Shown: positions 16,419-24,916, counted from the stretch's first letter. The stretch is DNA of 26,824 bases from Coemansia sp. RSA 1804 (GCA_027578815.1 JANBTH010000205.1:1-26824), one strand, 5' to 3'. Made by a program: numbers and translations. Notes: generated by a model not told the origin, from the letters alone.

Positions 16419-16750
16419 ACATGCTAGAAACCACAGCCGCAGATACAGGCTCCTCCCTAGAATCCACGGATATTTGCATTTGGCATTAGAATTAGAATTC
16501 TGTCACGCGCCACATTGTCGTAGTTATTTTTTCATTTCTATCTTGACGCAATAAAAAATAGACCAAAATTGAACGCAGATGTCAGATGACTGAGCCCATA
16601 GTGATATTATTGAGAATGTTAACCACTATGCGTTAATCACTTGTTTAATTTAACGTCATTAGCATTTATTTTAACTAGCTTTGCAGTAAACCAACCTCCT
16701 CTTTGCCACATATTCTGTAAAAAAAACCATCAAGCATTATAACAATAAGG

Positions 16751-17140
16751 ATGTCGCTAACGCAAAAAAGTAACCGCACAGCCCAACTCGCATCCAATGT
16801 AAACCGGATTCTCCTGATAAAAAACCTGCCGTTCAAAATAACGTCGGAGGAAATGTACGATCTGTTCGGCAAGTACGGCGCCATACGCCAGATACGCATG
16901 GGAAACATACCAAAGACCAAGGGGACGGCGTTTGTTGTTTACGAGGACATCAACGATGCAAAGGAGGCGTGCGACCATCTACAGGGATTCAATGTCATGG
17001 GGCGGTACCTGGTGGTCTTGTATTTCCAGACAAGCCATCGATCGAAAAGGTCCGATCTGTCAAAGGAAGAGGAGCGTGTGGAGAATTTGCGCAAGCAGTA
17101 CCAGAGCATGAGCAGAGACGAGGAGTATGATCTGAATTAG
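16751..17140 (+). CDS. SF3B6: splicing factor 3B subunit 6 (p14)
   Basis: A 129-residue single-RRM protein closely matching SF3B6/p14 (SF3b14), the U2 snRNP SF3b subunit that binds SF3B1 and touches the branch-site adenosine. The RRM spans about 19-95: RNP2 is ILLIKNL at 20-26, RNP1 is KGTAFVVY near 57-64, and the segments ITSEEMYDLFGKYGAIRQIR and MGRYLVVLYF are almost identical to those in animals. Human p14 has Tyr22 in RNP2, the residue cross-linked to the branch adenosine; the N-terminal alignment is gapless and this protein has Leu22. The C-terminal tail (about 97-129) is charged and helical, as in the family. Start ATG 16751 is preceded by AAGG. The gene is convergent with the second DGAT2 gene, 164 bp away. 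Confidence 0.95.
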   Translation: MSLTQKSNRTAQLASNVNRILLIKNLPFKITSEEMYDLFGKYGAIRQIRMGNIPKTKGTAFVVYEDINDAKEACDHLQGFNVMGRYLVVLYFQTSHRSKRSDLSKEEERVENLRKQYQSMSRDEEYDLN

Positions 17141-17304
17141 ACCTTCTCCCTTTAATCCTACTATGAATTTTCTGCTTATCTGTTTTTTCTTTTGCTTGTT
17201 CTAATATATCCAATGTATTTACGAACTGGGGGTGAGCGGTAGCATGAAGAATACTTCGTTATCAATAACAACTAGACCAGCGTATCCGCAATTAGACTCT
17301 GTTG

Positions 17305-18504
17305 TCAGGAAACAAAGCGAATATCAGCATCGTTTGGAGCGTACTTTGGCTTATACTTTGCATAAACCCTTGAGAGCTCCTCGACATAAAGCGCGTGGTA
17401 GTGATCGATCTCATCAGCGGTCGGATCAAAGTTCTTTGCAACGGGAATAGGCTTTCCAACAACAGTGATCATCTGTGTGCGATACGGGGTGAAAAAGACG
17501 TTTCTGCCATGGAACAGCAGAATGGTGAAGCCAAACATGTCCTTGATGGCCAGCTCGAACGCGCGGGTCCACGTTCCCGGGCCATTGGGCACGAGCTTGT
17601 AGATGGAGTTTTCATTAAAGTTGTACACGGGGACCAGGGCGCAGCCGGCCCGAATTGCCTCGCGCACAAAGCCCTTGCGCTTGAGCAGAACAAGGTCGGC
17701 GGTGCTCGCATGGGCCAGCATGGACTCCTCGGCACCGCCAACAACCACAAGAAGCGACTGGCGCAGTCTGTGGTGGCGATCCAGGAGGATTCGCCGGATC
17801 GACCCACGGTCGCATGACAGGCACCCCATTGCCAGGGCGTAGTCGCGGAAAAACGGAATACTGAAGCTGACGGGCATTGTCACGCCACGCACCACAAGCC
17901 CCGGAACATGGGCCTCGATGCCCAGCCCCGTGGTTCCCGCGATTAGCTGAGACATGTACCCGATGACGCCATGCGGATGTGCGCCAAACACATACTGCTT
18001 TGCCGCATCCAGGGGCTCCTCAAACACAATCTTTGGCTGGAAGTACCTGTTGATGTGGCCCCAGATCGGGAGCTTATGGACTGCCGAAACCCGTCGGCCA
18101 ACGCCGTCGTAGGGTCTCGAATCAGCAAGACAGAACACGAGATACGCGCCAAGCAGTGCGCGCAGGTATGTGGCGTAGATAAACAGGTACACGAAGAGCA
18201 CTGCGCACCATACGGGCGATGTGGCCCAAAGCGTCACCATTGCCGTGGTCAGCGTTTCTTGCAGGAACTCCGATACCCGCTCGGAAAACTCGGACCGCTC
18301 TTCCGAGATGCCAATGCTCTGCGCCCACGCCCCCGTAAACGCCGAGAGCTGGCTGAGAAGACCATCCTGTGGCGCGTTGTTGCTGGTGCTTTCAGGAAGA
18401 CTACGGCTCCCGGTGGCGGCCGACACCATAGACTTGGAGGCGGTGGTGGCAGCAAGCTCTTCGTCGTCCGACCGAGCGTAGCTGCTTCTACATGGCAACG
18501 CCAT
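17305..18504 (-). CDS. DGAT2-family acyltransferase (HPHG form)
   Basis: A 399-residue paralogue of the protein at 253-1440; the ATG at 18504 is chosen because the frame upstream offers only a TTG. It belongs to the DGAT2 family of ER/lipid-droplet acyltransferases. The N-terminal ~85 residues are polar and Ser-rich; hydrophobic segments lie at about 98-126 (VWCAVLFVYLFIYATYLRAL). Blocks: YFQPKIVFE at 154-162, YVFGAHPHG at 171-179 with the complete active-site HPHG, VVGGAEES at 254-261, KRKGFVREA at 275-283, and ALVPVYNFNENSIY at 289-302, then MITVVGKPI at 345-353. The FGEN motif common in the family reads FNEN here. The intact HPHG makes this the better candidate for the main diacylglycerol acyltransferase of the pair. 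It lies tail-to-tail with SF3B6. Confidence 0.92.
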   Translation of the reverse strand: MALPCRSSYARSDDEELAATTASKSMVSAATGSRSLPESTSNNAPQDGLLSQLSAFTGAWAQSIGISEERSEFSERVSEFLQETLTTAMVTLWATSPVWCAVLFVYLFIYATYLRALLGAYLVFCLADSRPYDGVGRRVSAVHKLPIWGHINRYFQPKIVFEEPLDAAKQYVFGAHPHGVIGYMSQLIAGTTGLGIEAHVPGLVVRGVTMPVSFSIPFFRDYALAMGCLSCDRGSIRRILLDRHHRLRQSLLVVVGGAEESMLAHASTADLVLLKRKGFVREAIRAGCALVPVYNFNENSIYKLVPNGPGTWTRAFELAIKDMFGFTILLFHGRNVFFTPYRTQMITVVGKPIPVAKNFDPTADEIDHYHALYVEELSRVYAKYKPKYAPNDADIRFVS

Positions 18505-18949
18505 AATCTTTATCTTTCCCTCCTCCAAGCCGTCTTTCAAGTGTGTCTACACTGGATGTTTTTGCAATATATGTTGGCTTATAGAGACTAACTGAAGCTT
18601 GACTATTTTGACAACTGTAATAAAAGAAGAAAATCCAGAGAGGAAAAGAAAAAAAGGCGAAAGGCCCAGAAGACGAAAATGAAAATGAAAATGGTGGAAA
18701 AAAAGAAGCACATGCTAGGACTTGCTCAGCAACTAATGCCCGCGCACTGTCACGTGAAACACGCTCTATTGCAGTCCACTCACTACAGATGTGTGGAAGA
18801 GGTTCCAGATCGACTGACTCAAATGGGGGCGGCTAATAGCACTATCTTGCACTCTGCAAATCAGCATACATTTGCCCGCTTGCTTTCTTCTTGGCATTAA
18901 AAGCAAAACACGACAGCCAAAGAGAACGAAAGAACGAAAAAAGGTATCT
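18505..18949. other. spacer: DGAT2 promoter and DBP5 3' flank
   Basis: AT/purine-rich spacer. It includes a short tandem (GAAAAT)x3 repeat near 18675-18694 and the 8-bp palindrome TCACGTGA at 18750-18757, about 246 bp upstream of the DGAT2 start, which is a bHLH/E-box-type site. No gene seen. Confidence 0.4.
18750..18757. promoter_or_regulatory. TCACGTGA E-box palindrome
   Basis: Perfect CACGTG-centred palindrome in the 5' flank of the second DGAT2 gene. Such sites bind bHLH factors in fungi (Cbf1-, Ino2/4- or SREBP-type). Assignment to a factor is not possible from sequence. Confidence 0.35.
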
Positions 18950-20483
18950 TTACTTGAGAGCCTTCTTGAGAATCTTGCGCGCCTTCTCCCAGTCATCGGT
19001 CGGAACCTTGATGATGTCACAGCATAAGGTGTTCTGAATGGCCTCCATCTGCTCAAGACTCGCCTCGTCATGAACAAAGTTGACACTTGCGCCAGTGCGT
19101 CCAAACCGACCGGTACGCCCGATACGGTGGAGATAGGTTTCGGCATCAGGCCTGGACTCGCCGTCCAGGGGGATATCGTAGTTGATGACAAGGTTGACCT
19201 GCTGGATATCGATACCGCGTGCAATGACATTGGTGGTGATAAGGACCTTGATGTTGCCGTCGCGGAAGTCGTCCATCACCTTGTCGCGCTGCACGGAATC
19301 CATGGTTCCGTGCAGAAACACCACAGCGTGGCCGTCGCTGGTCATCCGATGTGCAATGCGCTCGGCGGTGTCACGGCGCCGCACAAAGATAATGCTCTGG
19401 CCAACGGTCATCAGCGAGTAGAGTTCCGAAAGAACCTCGAATTTGTGGGTCACGTTCTTGCACTCCATGTAGAACTGCTTGATCCCCTCCACGGTGAGCT
19501 CGCTGGCCTTCAGGCGGAGCTCGTTGGCCTTTGGTGCAAACCGCTTGGTGAATTCGCGCACATTGTCGGGGAAGGTGGCCGAAAACAGCACAACCTGGCA
19601 CTTTGGCGGCATCATGTTCTTGATCCGCAGGGTCTGATCCGCAAGCCCCTGGAGATCAAGCATATTGTCCGCCTCGTCCAGAACAAAAAGCTTCATGGAT
19701 TTGAGCGAAAGTGCGCGCTTGCGTATCATGTCGCTGACGGTCCCTGGGGTGCCAATAACCACGTGGGCGGTGATCGTCTCGCCCTTCTGGAACGAGTCCT
19801 TGATTGCATACTTGGTCTTCACCGGAGTGTATTTGCCCATCTCCTCCAGAACGTTCATGATCTGGCGGGCAAGCTCGCGCGACGGGGCCAAACACAGGGC
19901 CTGTGGCTCGTCGAGCTCGTAATCGACGCGGCTGAGCATCGTCAGCACAAACGCTGCCGTTTTGCCCGTTCCCGACTGCGACTGGCCAATCATGTTAAGC
20001 GGCGGGTTCGCCAGCAACAACGGAAGCGCGCGCTCCTGGATCTTCGACGGCTTGGTGAACTTCATCTCGTAGATCCCCTTCAGTAGGTTTTCGTGCAAAC
20101 CAAGCTCATCAAACGACTTTACAGAGTACAGCGGCGAGTTCGGATCCGCTTGTATGTCTGCCAGCCGCACCTCAACCTCGGGCTCGTCCAATGAACTAAT
20201 TGCAGCCTTTGTGTCATTCTCCTCCTGTGCTGCAGACTTCTTTGCGTCGCCGTCAGCGCTAAGATTCTGAAGGCCCCCGGTCAGCGAATCCAAGGCGTCG
20301 TCTAGATCATTTCACAATTTAGAGACAAATAAGAGAAAGCAATTAGCAGTGTGGCAGTCGCTAGCTAAACACAATGTGTAGACAACCCAAAGGAGGAGAA
20401 TTTGAAGCAGACCATAATTACTCACCAGAATCATCAAGAGAGATGCTGAATTTGCCGCGTGGAACAGTCGTGCTTGTAGACAT
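18950..20483 (-). CDS. DBP5: DEAD-box mRNA-export helicase DBP5 (two exons)
   Basis: A spliced gene: exon 1 is 20426-20483 (ATG at 20483) and exon 2 is 18950-20301, giving 469 residues. It encodes Dbp5/DDX19, the ATP-dependent RNA helicase that remodels mRNPs at the cytoplasmic face of the nuclear pore. Helicase motifs in spliced numbering: Q motif around KPSKIQERALP at 103-113, Walker A SQSGTGKT at 127-134, Ia PSRELARQ, Ib TPGT, DEAD at 228-231, SAT at 260-262, TTNVIARGID for motif V, and HRIGRTGR at 411-418. The length agrees with orthologues (about 480). Without exon 1 the frame would open only on TTG, so the splice is needed to supply the ATG; the join restores DDS|DDALDS in phase. The PSRELARQ variant and the FDELGLHENLLKGIYEM segment are typical of Dbp5 rather than other DEAD-box proteins. 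Confidence 0.95.
20302..20425 (-). other. phase-1 intron of DBP5
   Basis: A 124-nt intron with donor GTGAGT (20425-20420) and acceptor TCTAG (AG at 20303-20302). A CTAAT branch-site-like sequence occurs upstream of the acceptor. Removing it joins a 58-nt first exon in frame to the helicase body. Confidence 0.88.
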
Positions 20484-20585
20484 TTTTATAATATATGTTT
20501 AATTTTTTATTGTGGAAATGGAAAATAAAAAACAAAGAACAAAAACGCAAAAGATGTGTAGGAAAATGTCCCAGGAAAAAATATA

Positions 20586-20593
20586 CACGTGAC
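20586..20593. promoter_or_regulatory. CACGTGAC site upstream of DBP5
   Basis: A CACGTG core 103 bp upstream of the DBP5 ATG, in the 213-bp gap between DBP5 and the palC-like gene. It could be an E-box; there is no direct evidence of use. Confidence 0.3.
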
Positions 20594-20696
20594 TCGCGTT
20601 GAAAAACTTCGTGCTGCTTCAAAAAAAACATTGCATAACAACAGTACAATCAAATCAAGAAGAGAAAAAAAGAGCTATGAGCAAGATGCGAGCCGT

Positions 20697-22112
20697 TTAC
20701 ACGCCAACGACAGAAGAGCTGGAGGGCACCGAGGACGAAGACGACGCGGCAGAAGCAGACGAGTAAGGAATGGCCTTGCTGATAAGCGCGCGTCCCGAAG
20801 GCAAGCGCGCACGCATGTCCTCGGACGACGGCACAGCCTCGAAGCCAATGGTGTCGTTGTTGCGTCTGTAGAGGCTGTAGAGCGGGTCGATCGGGCCACG
20901 CAGCAGCATTTCGGCGGTTCTAGCGTGGACCGACTGGTTGCGCTTCTTGAGTCCTGCCAGAATCTCCCGCGCATCGCGCATGAAGCCAACGGCGTTTCCG
21001 TACTTTTGGTTGTCGCTCTGCACCTGCGCCAGGTATATCATCGCCTGCGCAAGAATGAGCTGCTGGCCATCGCGCATGTAGTTCTGGATATCGGACGACA
21101 CGCTGCGGAACTCGCCGCTCTGCAGTGTGCGCACCAGCGAGCTCGCGTTCAGATAGCGCTCCTGGATGCCGAGAAGGAGGTTGGCTGGGATGTTGGGCGT
21201 CTTGCGCTGGTTCTTGTCGGTGCGCAGCCACACGCGCACAGACAAGCGGTCGGAATCCGCAAGCGAGAGCATCTGCAGCATGTACTGGATGTCCGGAGTC
21301 AGATCCGGGACGCCCAGACGGATGCCGCTGATTTGCGGCAGAACATGGTCCATGATGTACTGAAACACGCCGGCGGCCTCGCGCAGCTCTATCGATGCGC
21401 GCTTGAGTGCCTCAACGCCCTGCTCGCCCTCGTCCTCCAGCACCATCGACGCGCCTGGCGTCATGGCGTTGATCGTCTCGCACTCGATCTCGGTGTCCAG
21501 CGACGACACCTTTGAGTACGCATTCATCGACTTTGCCACCGCAAGCGACAGCAGTGTGAAGCCAAGCTCCACGTAAATTGATGTAGACTGCGTGCGCCGC
21601 TGCTTGAACGACCGGCCTCCCAGGATCCTTGATGCCGCGCTTCCGCCACCCGCCCCGCCAGCCGCTGCCGCCCCACCGCCGTTGCCGCCATTGCTGCCGC
21701 CGCCGCTATTGCCGCCGTCGCTGTCTCCCGCGTTGCCTCCTCTAAGCCCAAACCGCGGCCGTGTGAGGTTGACTGCATCGTACAGTCTACTGACAATCGC
21801 ACTCTTCCAGATGAACTCCACGCCACGACTACCGTCCCTAAACATCTCCCGTTTGCTTTCGTACAGCGAAATGTACCAGTGCAGCTCGCTCAAGTATCCC
21901 TCGATGGCCGAGATAACTGCTCCTATGCGGCTCAGGTCCTCTGTCTTGCTCTGTGCCTTTAGTTTCTCCCTCATTCCCTCGCGCAGCATACACATCTTGC
22001 TGACTCTACCGTACACTTCTGTGTCATTTTGAAGCGACGACGGTAGCAGACTCGGCGGGTTGATTACTTTGGTCTTTGGGTTTCTCAGATAATACCTCAT
22101 GCTCACTCTCAT
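20697..22112 (-). CDS. palC: BRO1-domain protein, palC-like pH-response regulator
   Basis: A 471-residue protein from ATG 22112, the first ATG after at least 100 nt of leader; a second lies at 22100. It resembles fungal PalC, a BRO1-domain protein that binds ESCRT-III Vps32 and helps signal ambient alkaline pH to the PacC/Rim101 pathway. Matching features: a helical N-terminal part with the block GAVISAIEGYLSELHWYI at 64-81, VELGFTLLSLAVAKSM at 181-196 (PalC has a similar LGF..TLLA block), an acidic/helical middle with REAAGVFQYIMDHV, a tetratricopeptide-like helix pair LILAQAMIYLAQVQSDNQ followed by KYGNAVGFMRDAREI, and a C-terminal RLPSGRALISKAIPYS segment like the PSGR..H..K.Y tail of PalC. 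A Gly/Ala/Ser/Asn-rich insert (about 125-162) interrupts the BRO1 domain. The tail is Ser-rich. Family assignment is from pattern memory; another BRO1 subfamily is possible. Confidence 0.68.
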   Translation of the reverse strand: MRVSMRYYLRNPKTKVINPPSLLPSSLQNDTEVYGRVSKMCMLREGMREKLKAQSKTEDLSRIGAVISAIEGYLSELHWYISLYESKREMFRDGSRGVEFIWKSAIVSRLYDAVNLTRPRFGLRGGNAGDSDGGNSGGGSNGGNGGGAAAAGGAGGGSAASRILGGRSFKQRRTQSTSIYVELGFTLLSLAVAKSMNAYSKVSSLDTEIECETINAMTPGASMVLEDEGEQGVEALKRASIELREAAGVFQYIMDHVLPQISGIRLGVPDLTPDIQYMLQMLSLADSDRLSVRVWLRTDKNQRKTPNIPANLLLGIQERYLNASSLVRTLQSGEFRSVSSDIQNYMRDGQQLILAQAMIYLAQVQSDNQKYGNAVGFMRDAREILAGLKKRNQSVHARTAEMLLRGPIDPLYSLYRRNNDTIGFEAVPSSEDMRARLPSGRALISKAIPYSSASAASSSSSVPSSSSVVGV

Positions 22113-22221
22113 CACCAGCAAAGGAAAAAATAAATGGTAATGAGCTGGTCTTTGTATGCGTGTGTTGGCTGGTTTGTGTTTATTCTGCTGTTTCCTGTGA
22201 TACTAATGCAAGGTGTAATGG

Positions 22222-22599
22222 TCAATGGTATGCTCTATGCTGAAAGGTAAACGACGAAAAGACTAGGAATTCGGCTTTATGGAACACGTAACTCAAGTAA
22301 AGAAGAAGAAATAATGCATTGAAAACATGGAAAGCCAAAGCAAAAAGAAAAAGCAGGCCACTTTCAAGTACCACCCACCGCCCACACAGTGCATGCCAAT
22401 CATGACCATCACCAAGCTGATTAACGTGGGTTTCGGACTGCTTCAGCCTGAAATGCTTGCTCTCCACATAACGAACCAAGAATCTGTGTTGTTGCCTGCA
22501 GAATAGAAACGAGTGGTGTAGGTGGGAGGTTTCTTACGTCAATGTGGTCAGCACCAAAGATACAAAAAGAGGAAAGAAAAGACAAAAATACATTACTAC
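22222..22599 (-). other. probable intron and extra 3' exon of mis18
   Basis: The stop codon ending the long Mis18 ORF overlaps a donor-like AG|GTAGTA (intron from 22599). An acceptor TTCTGCAG ends at 22496, after a GCTGAC branch-like site and a pyrimidine-rich stretch. Splicing this 104-nt segment continues the Mis18 frame into an open frame that runs to 22222, whose first part (QQHRFLVRYVESKHFRLKQS) is charged, protein-like and GC-richer than the spacer. The later part is hydrophobic and probably not coding, so a further donor or stop is expected before 22222. One candidate second intron has its acceptor CTTTCAG near 22240. Confidence 0.4.
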
Positions 22600-23276
22600 C
22601 TTGTGAACCGTTTGGGCGGGTCAATGTGGTAGATTTCTGGATTAAGCCCATGAGCCGAGGAGCGCTTTCTGCCACCAGGCGGAGGAGCCGACCGAGGGCT
22701 CATGCTCGCCTGAGGCAGCCGCATAATAACCTGCTCGAGCTTCTGCAGTTTTGCAGCAATTGCTGTGACGTTATTCTTAACCATGCCCAGGTCATCGCGA
22801 AACGCAACAGACGTGTAGAACTCTGGCGGCGGAACATCCGCGCTAGCCGGCTTGTTCCCCAAACACTTGCCCAGCTCATACGTGATGACCCTCTGGATAT
22901 CCAGCGCATACGCGCCTCGAATGAGATCGATGTCCTGCGTGGTAGTCAGGTACTTGCGCCCAACAGTCTGGTGGCACTCGCCGCAACTCAGCTCATGGTA
23001 CGTGCTGCCCTCCTCGCCACGCTCCGTCGATGTTTTGCATTTCGTGCTGCACACCACGCTCTCCGGAACCGCCTGGAGCCCAAAGTAGTTGCGTTCGGGA
23101 ATCGATGCCACGTACGCAAATGTGTCGCCTAGGATTGTGCGGCACTTTGAGCAGCTGAATACCACCGGCCCATCAATCGCATCGTCCGTTCCTGCCTCCC
23201 TTCCGCTTCCTGCGTTACCCGTGCTCTCGGCACCCATGCCGTAGCCCTCCTGGTACTCTCCTCGCAACCGATCCAT
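22596..23276 (-). CDS. mis18: Mis18-family kinetochore protein
   Basis: A 226-residue ORF (ATG 23276) with a Yippee/Mis18 zinc domain. CxxC pairs occur at 42-45 (CSKC in VFSCSKCRTILGDTFAYV) and 98-101 (CGEC in CGECHQTVGRKYL), followed by the strongly conserved TTTQDIDLIRGAYALDIQRV at 111-130. Mis18 proteins act as oligomers that prime centromeres for CENP-A loading. A C-terminal coiled-coil-like segment (VKNNVTAIAAKLQKLEQVI, about 166-184) would serve oligomerisation, and a Pro/Arg/Ser-rich tail follows. The stop codon coincides with a splice-donor-like sequence and an in-frame continuation exists downstream, so the true C-terminus may be longer and spliced. Length is at the usual size for the family even without it. 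Confidence 0.9.
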   Translation of the reverse strand: MDRLRGEYQEGYGMGAESTGNAGSGREAGTDDAIDGPVVFSCSKCRTILGDTFAYVASIPERNYFGLQAVPESVVCSTKCKTSTERGEEGSTYHELSCGECHQTVGRKYLTTTQDIDLIRGAYALDIQRVITYELGKCLGNKPASADVPPPEFYTSVAFRDDLGMVKNNVTAIAAKLQKLEQVIMRLPQASMSPRSAPPPGGRKRSSAHGLNPEIYHIDPPKRFTR

Positions 23277-23685
23277 ACAAAATTATCCGTGCCTACGTTT
23301 GACAAGGGCTATTCCATAAACAGCACAGAATGCCACAATGCTGGTTTGCTGGAGAATAATAGTAGAGAGCAGGAGATAAAATATGCAAAAGTGTGTCTGT
23401 AGTTTGTTATTAACATGCGTTTATTGTGACGAATTCTAAATACCAAGTATGCTCACTCTACAACATGACAAAGTCGTAAATATTATGTTTTAATCACGTG
23501 ATGCGTGCATGGAGTATTTTAAGATCTCGTTGTGAATCGGATCCAAGTTACGGCGCCTCGAAACTGGCACTTGCAGATTTCATTTTCGCAACGCCAAAAA
23601 ATAATAGTAATAATGATAATAAACAAGAGGGTTTCATTTCTATTTGACAGCATCAGTTTACAACCCAGGAACGACAAACGTTTTT
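23277..23685. other. spacer upstream of mis18
   Basis: AT-rich spacer holding the mis18 promoter and the 3' flank of the Mpv17-family gene. It contains a perfect TCACGTGA palindrome at 23494-23501, about 218 bp upstream of the mis18 ATG. No gene seen. Confidence 0.4.
23494..23501. promoter_or_regulatory. TCACGTGA E-box palindrome
   Basis: Second exact copy in the window of the TCACGTGA octamer, placed in the mis18 5' flank. A Cbf1-type centromere/bHLH factor would be one conceivable binder; this is speculative. Confidence 0.35.
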
Positions 23686-24345
23686 TCAGACCTTTGAGTC
23701 TATTCTCTCTGCTTGACGAGGAGTAATTTTCGTGTGCGGAGTCTCCACCGGCACATCCACAGCAGTAGCGGACTGGGCATTAGCCCAAGAGATAAAGGCG
23801 TTCCAGAATATGCTAACAATGCTACTGAACGGAACGCGGTAGATCGTCGGGACAAAGCCAAAGTTGACAGCCTGGACCGCGGGCCAGACAGCGTAGTTGG
23901 CAGCCAGCGTGGGCCAGAAATAGCTGCTCAGTCGGGTTTTAGCAGAAGCCCAATCCTTCCCCTCCATGTAGTTCATGGCGATAAAGAACCCAGCAATGCC
24001 CATCGGCGCATAGATGCATTGGTCGGTGGCCACCCGCTGGGCGACGGCCGTTACAAATGCACGCTTGCCATTGCTCTGCAGCTGCTGCTGCTGCTGCGGG
24101 AGCGGAAACTGCTTGTTTAGAAACAGGTACCATTTGTGGAATAGCGGTGCACAGAGTGCGCCCCAGCTGACAAACCGCAGCGTCCGCTTGTAGTCCCAGC
24201 GGAACCTGCCACTGCCCTTGTTCCGCTTTTCAATCAACTGTGCCAGCAGATCGCCTACCCCGCCCAGCGTGCCGTTGGTCACGGTCAGAGTCAGAATGGG
24301 CTGCCTCTCGGCAAGCGCCGTCCACATACGCAATATTCCGATCAT
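23686..24345 (-). CDS. Mpv17/PMP22-family membrane protein
   Basis: A 219-residue protein of the Mpv17/PMP22 family (yeast Sym1, mammalian MPV17 and PXMP2), small four-helix inner-mitochondrial or peroxisomal membrane proteins linked to channel activity and mitochondrial stress. Family signatures: RQPILTLTVTNGTLGGVGDL at 14-33, RWDYKRTLRFVSWGALCAPL at 49-68 with HKWY at 70-73, ATDQCIYAPM at 106-115, and SSYFWPTLAANYAVWPAVQA at 140-159 with NFGFVPTIYR at 161-170, ending in a helix FWNAFISWANA. A Gln run (84-88) sits in the loop between helices 2 and 3. The C-terminal ~30 residues are polar and not part of the family core. Start ATG 24345; an alternative is M7. Whether it is mitochondrial or peroxisomal cannot be decided from sequence. 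Confidence 0.92.
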   Translation of the reverse strand: MIGILRMWTALAERQPILTLTVTNGTLGGVGDLLAQLIEKRNKGSGRFRWDYKRTLRFVSWGALCAPLFHKWYLFLNKQFPLPQQQQQLQSNGKRAFVTAVAQRVATDQCIYAPMGIAGFFIAMNYMEGKDWASAKTRLSSYFWPTLAANYAVWPAVQAVNFGFVPTIYRVPFSSIVSIFWNAFISWANAQSATAVDVPVETPHTKITPRQAERIDSKV

Positions 24346-24916
24346 TATAGCACGATCTGCAAAATAAAATACTACAGAACAAGTGGATAATCCAGAAATA
24401 TAGGTTGCTAATAATATATACTCTAGTTATTAAGTGTCGGAAAATAAATAAAAGAATATAGAAAGAAGAAAAAAATGGAAAGAACACTGTTTTTCAGAAA
24501 TTTACTGTTTATAGCATCTTGTTCGGACCGAGACTCTTTTTACAAACGAATATCTTTCCGCCTCTCATCCTCCTGCTTCGGAATAATAAATGTGACGCCT
24601 ATTCCGTCAAAATTTGATAATGCAGTATAAAAACTTTCGGCCAAACACAGCGCATGTAATAGTTTTTTATTATTAAATGCGTGGACAGAAAAGAATGGAA
24701 AATAGAGGGAGGGCATCACAGTGACGCAATGGTTGGGTGTATCCGACGTTATTCTTGACTCGTTAACAAAGTAGCGCAAAAACATTGTCTTCAAACAGCA
24801 AGCATTTGTCATTATTCAGTCATAAAAAAAGCTTAAAGTTGCGCATACAGTAAAAAAAAGGGTTAGAAAAGTATAATGGACAAAACAGAACAGCACAGCG
24901 CATTGAATGGATCTGT
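24346..24916. other. spacer with one doubtful 90-residue ORF
   Basis: AT-rich gap between the Mpv17-family gene and the BAR-SH3 gene. A minus-strand ORF at 24540-24812 (ATG start, 90 residues, ending in a charged PKQEDERRKDIRL tail) is open but matches no family; it lacks the GC-rich codon use of the neighbours and may be chance or part of an unresolved spliced gene. Confidence 0.35.

Noticed and set aside
19070..20086. 338-codon plus-strand ORF opposite DBP5
   Set aside because: Antisense shadow of the helicase; Leu/His/Arg/Gly/Ala-rich product without any motif.
20589..21515. 308-codon plus-strand ORF opposite the palC-like gene
   Set aside because: Antisense shadow; Arg/His/Ala/Leu-rich composition from reversed GC-rich codons.
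24540..24812. 90-residue minus-strand ORF
   Set aside because: It has an ATG but no recognisable family, an AT-rich composition and no supporting context; noted only under the spacer.
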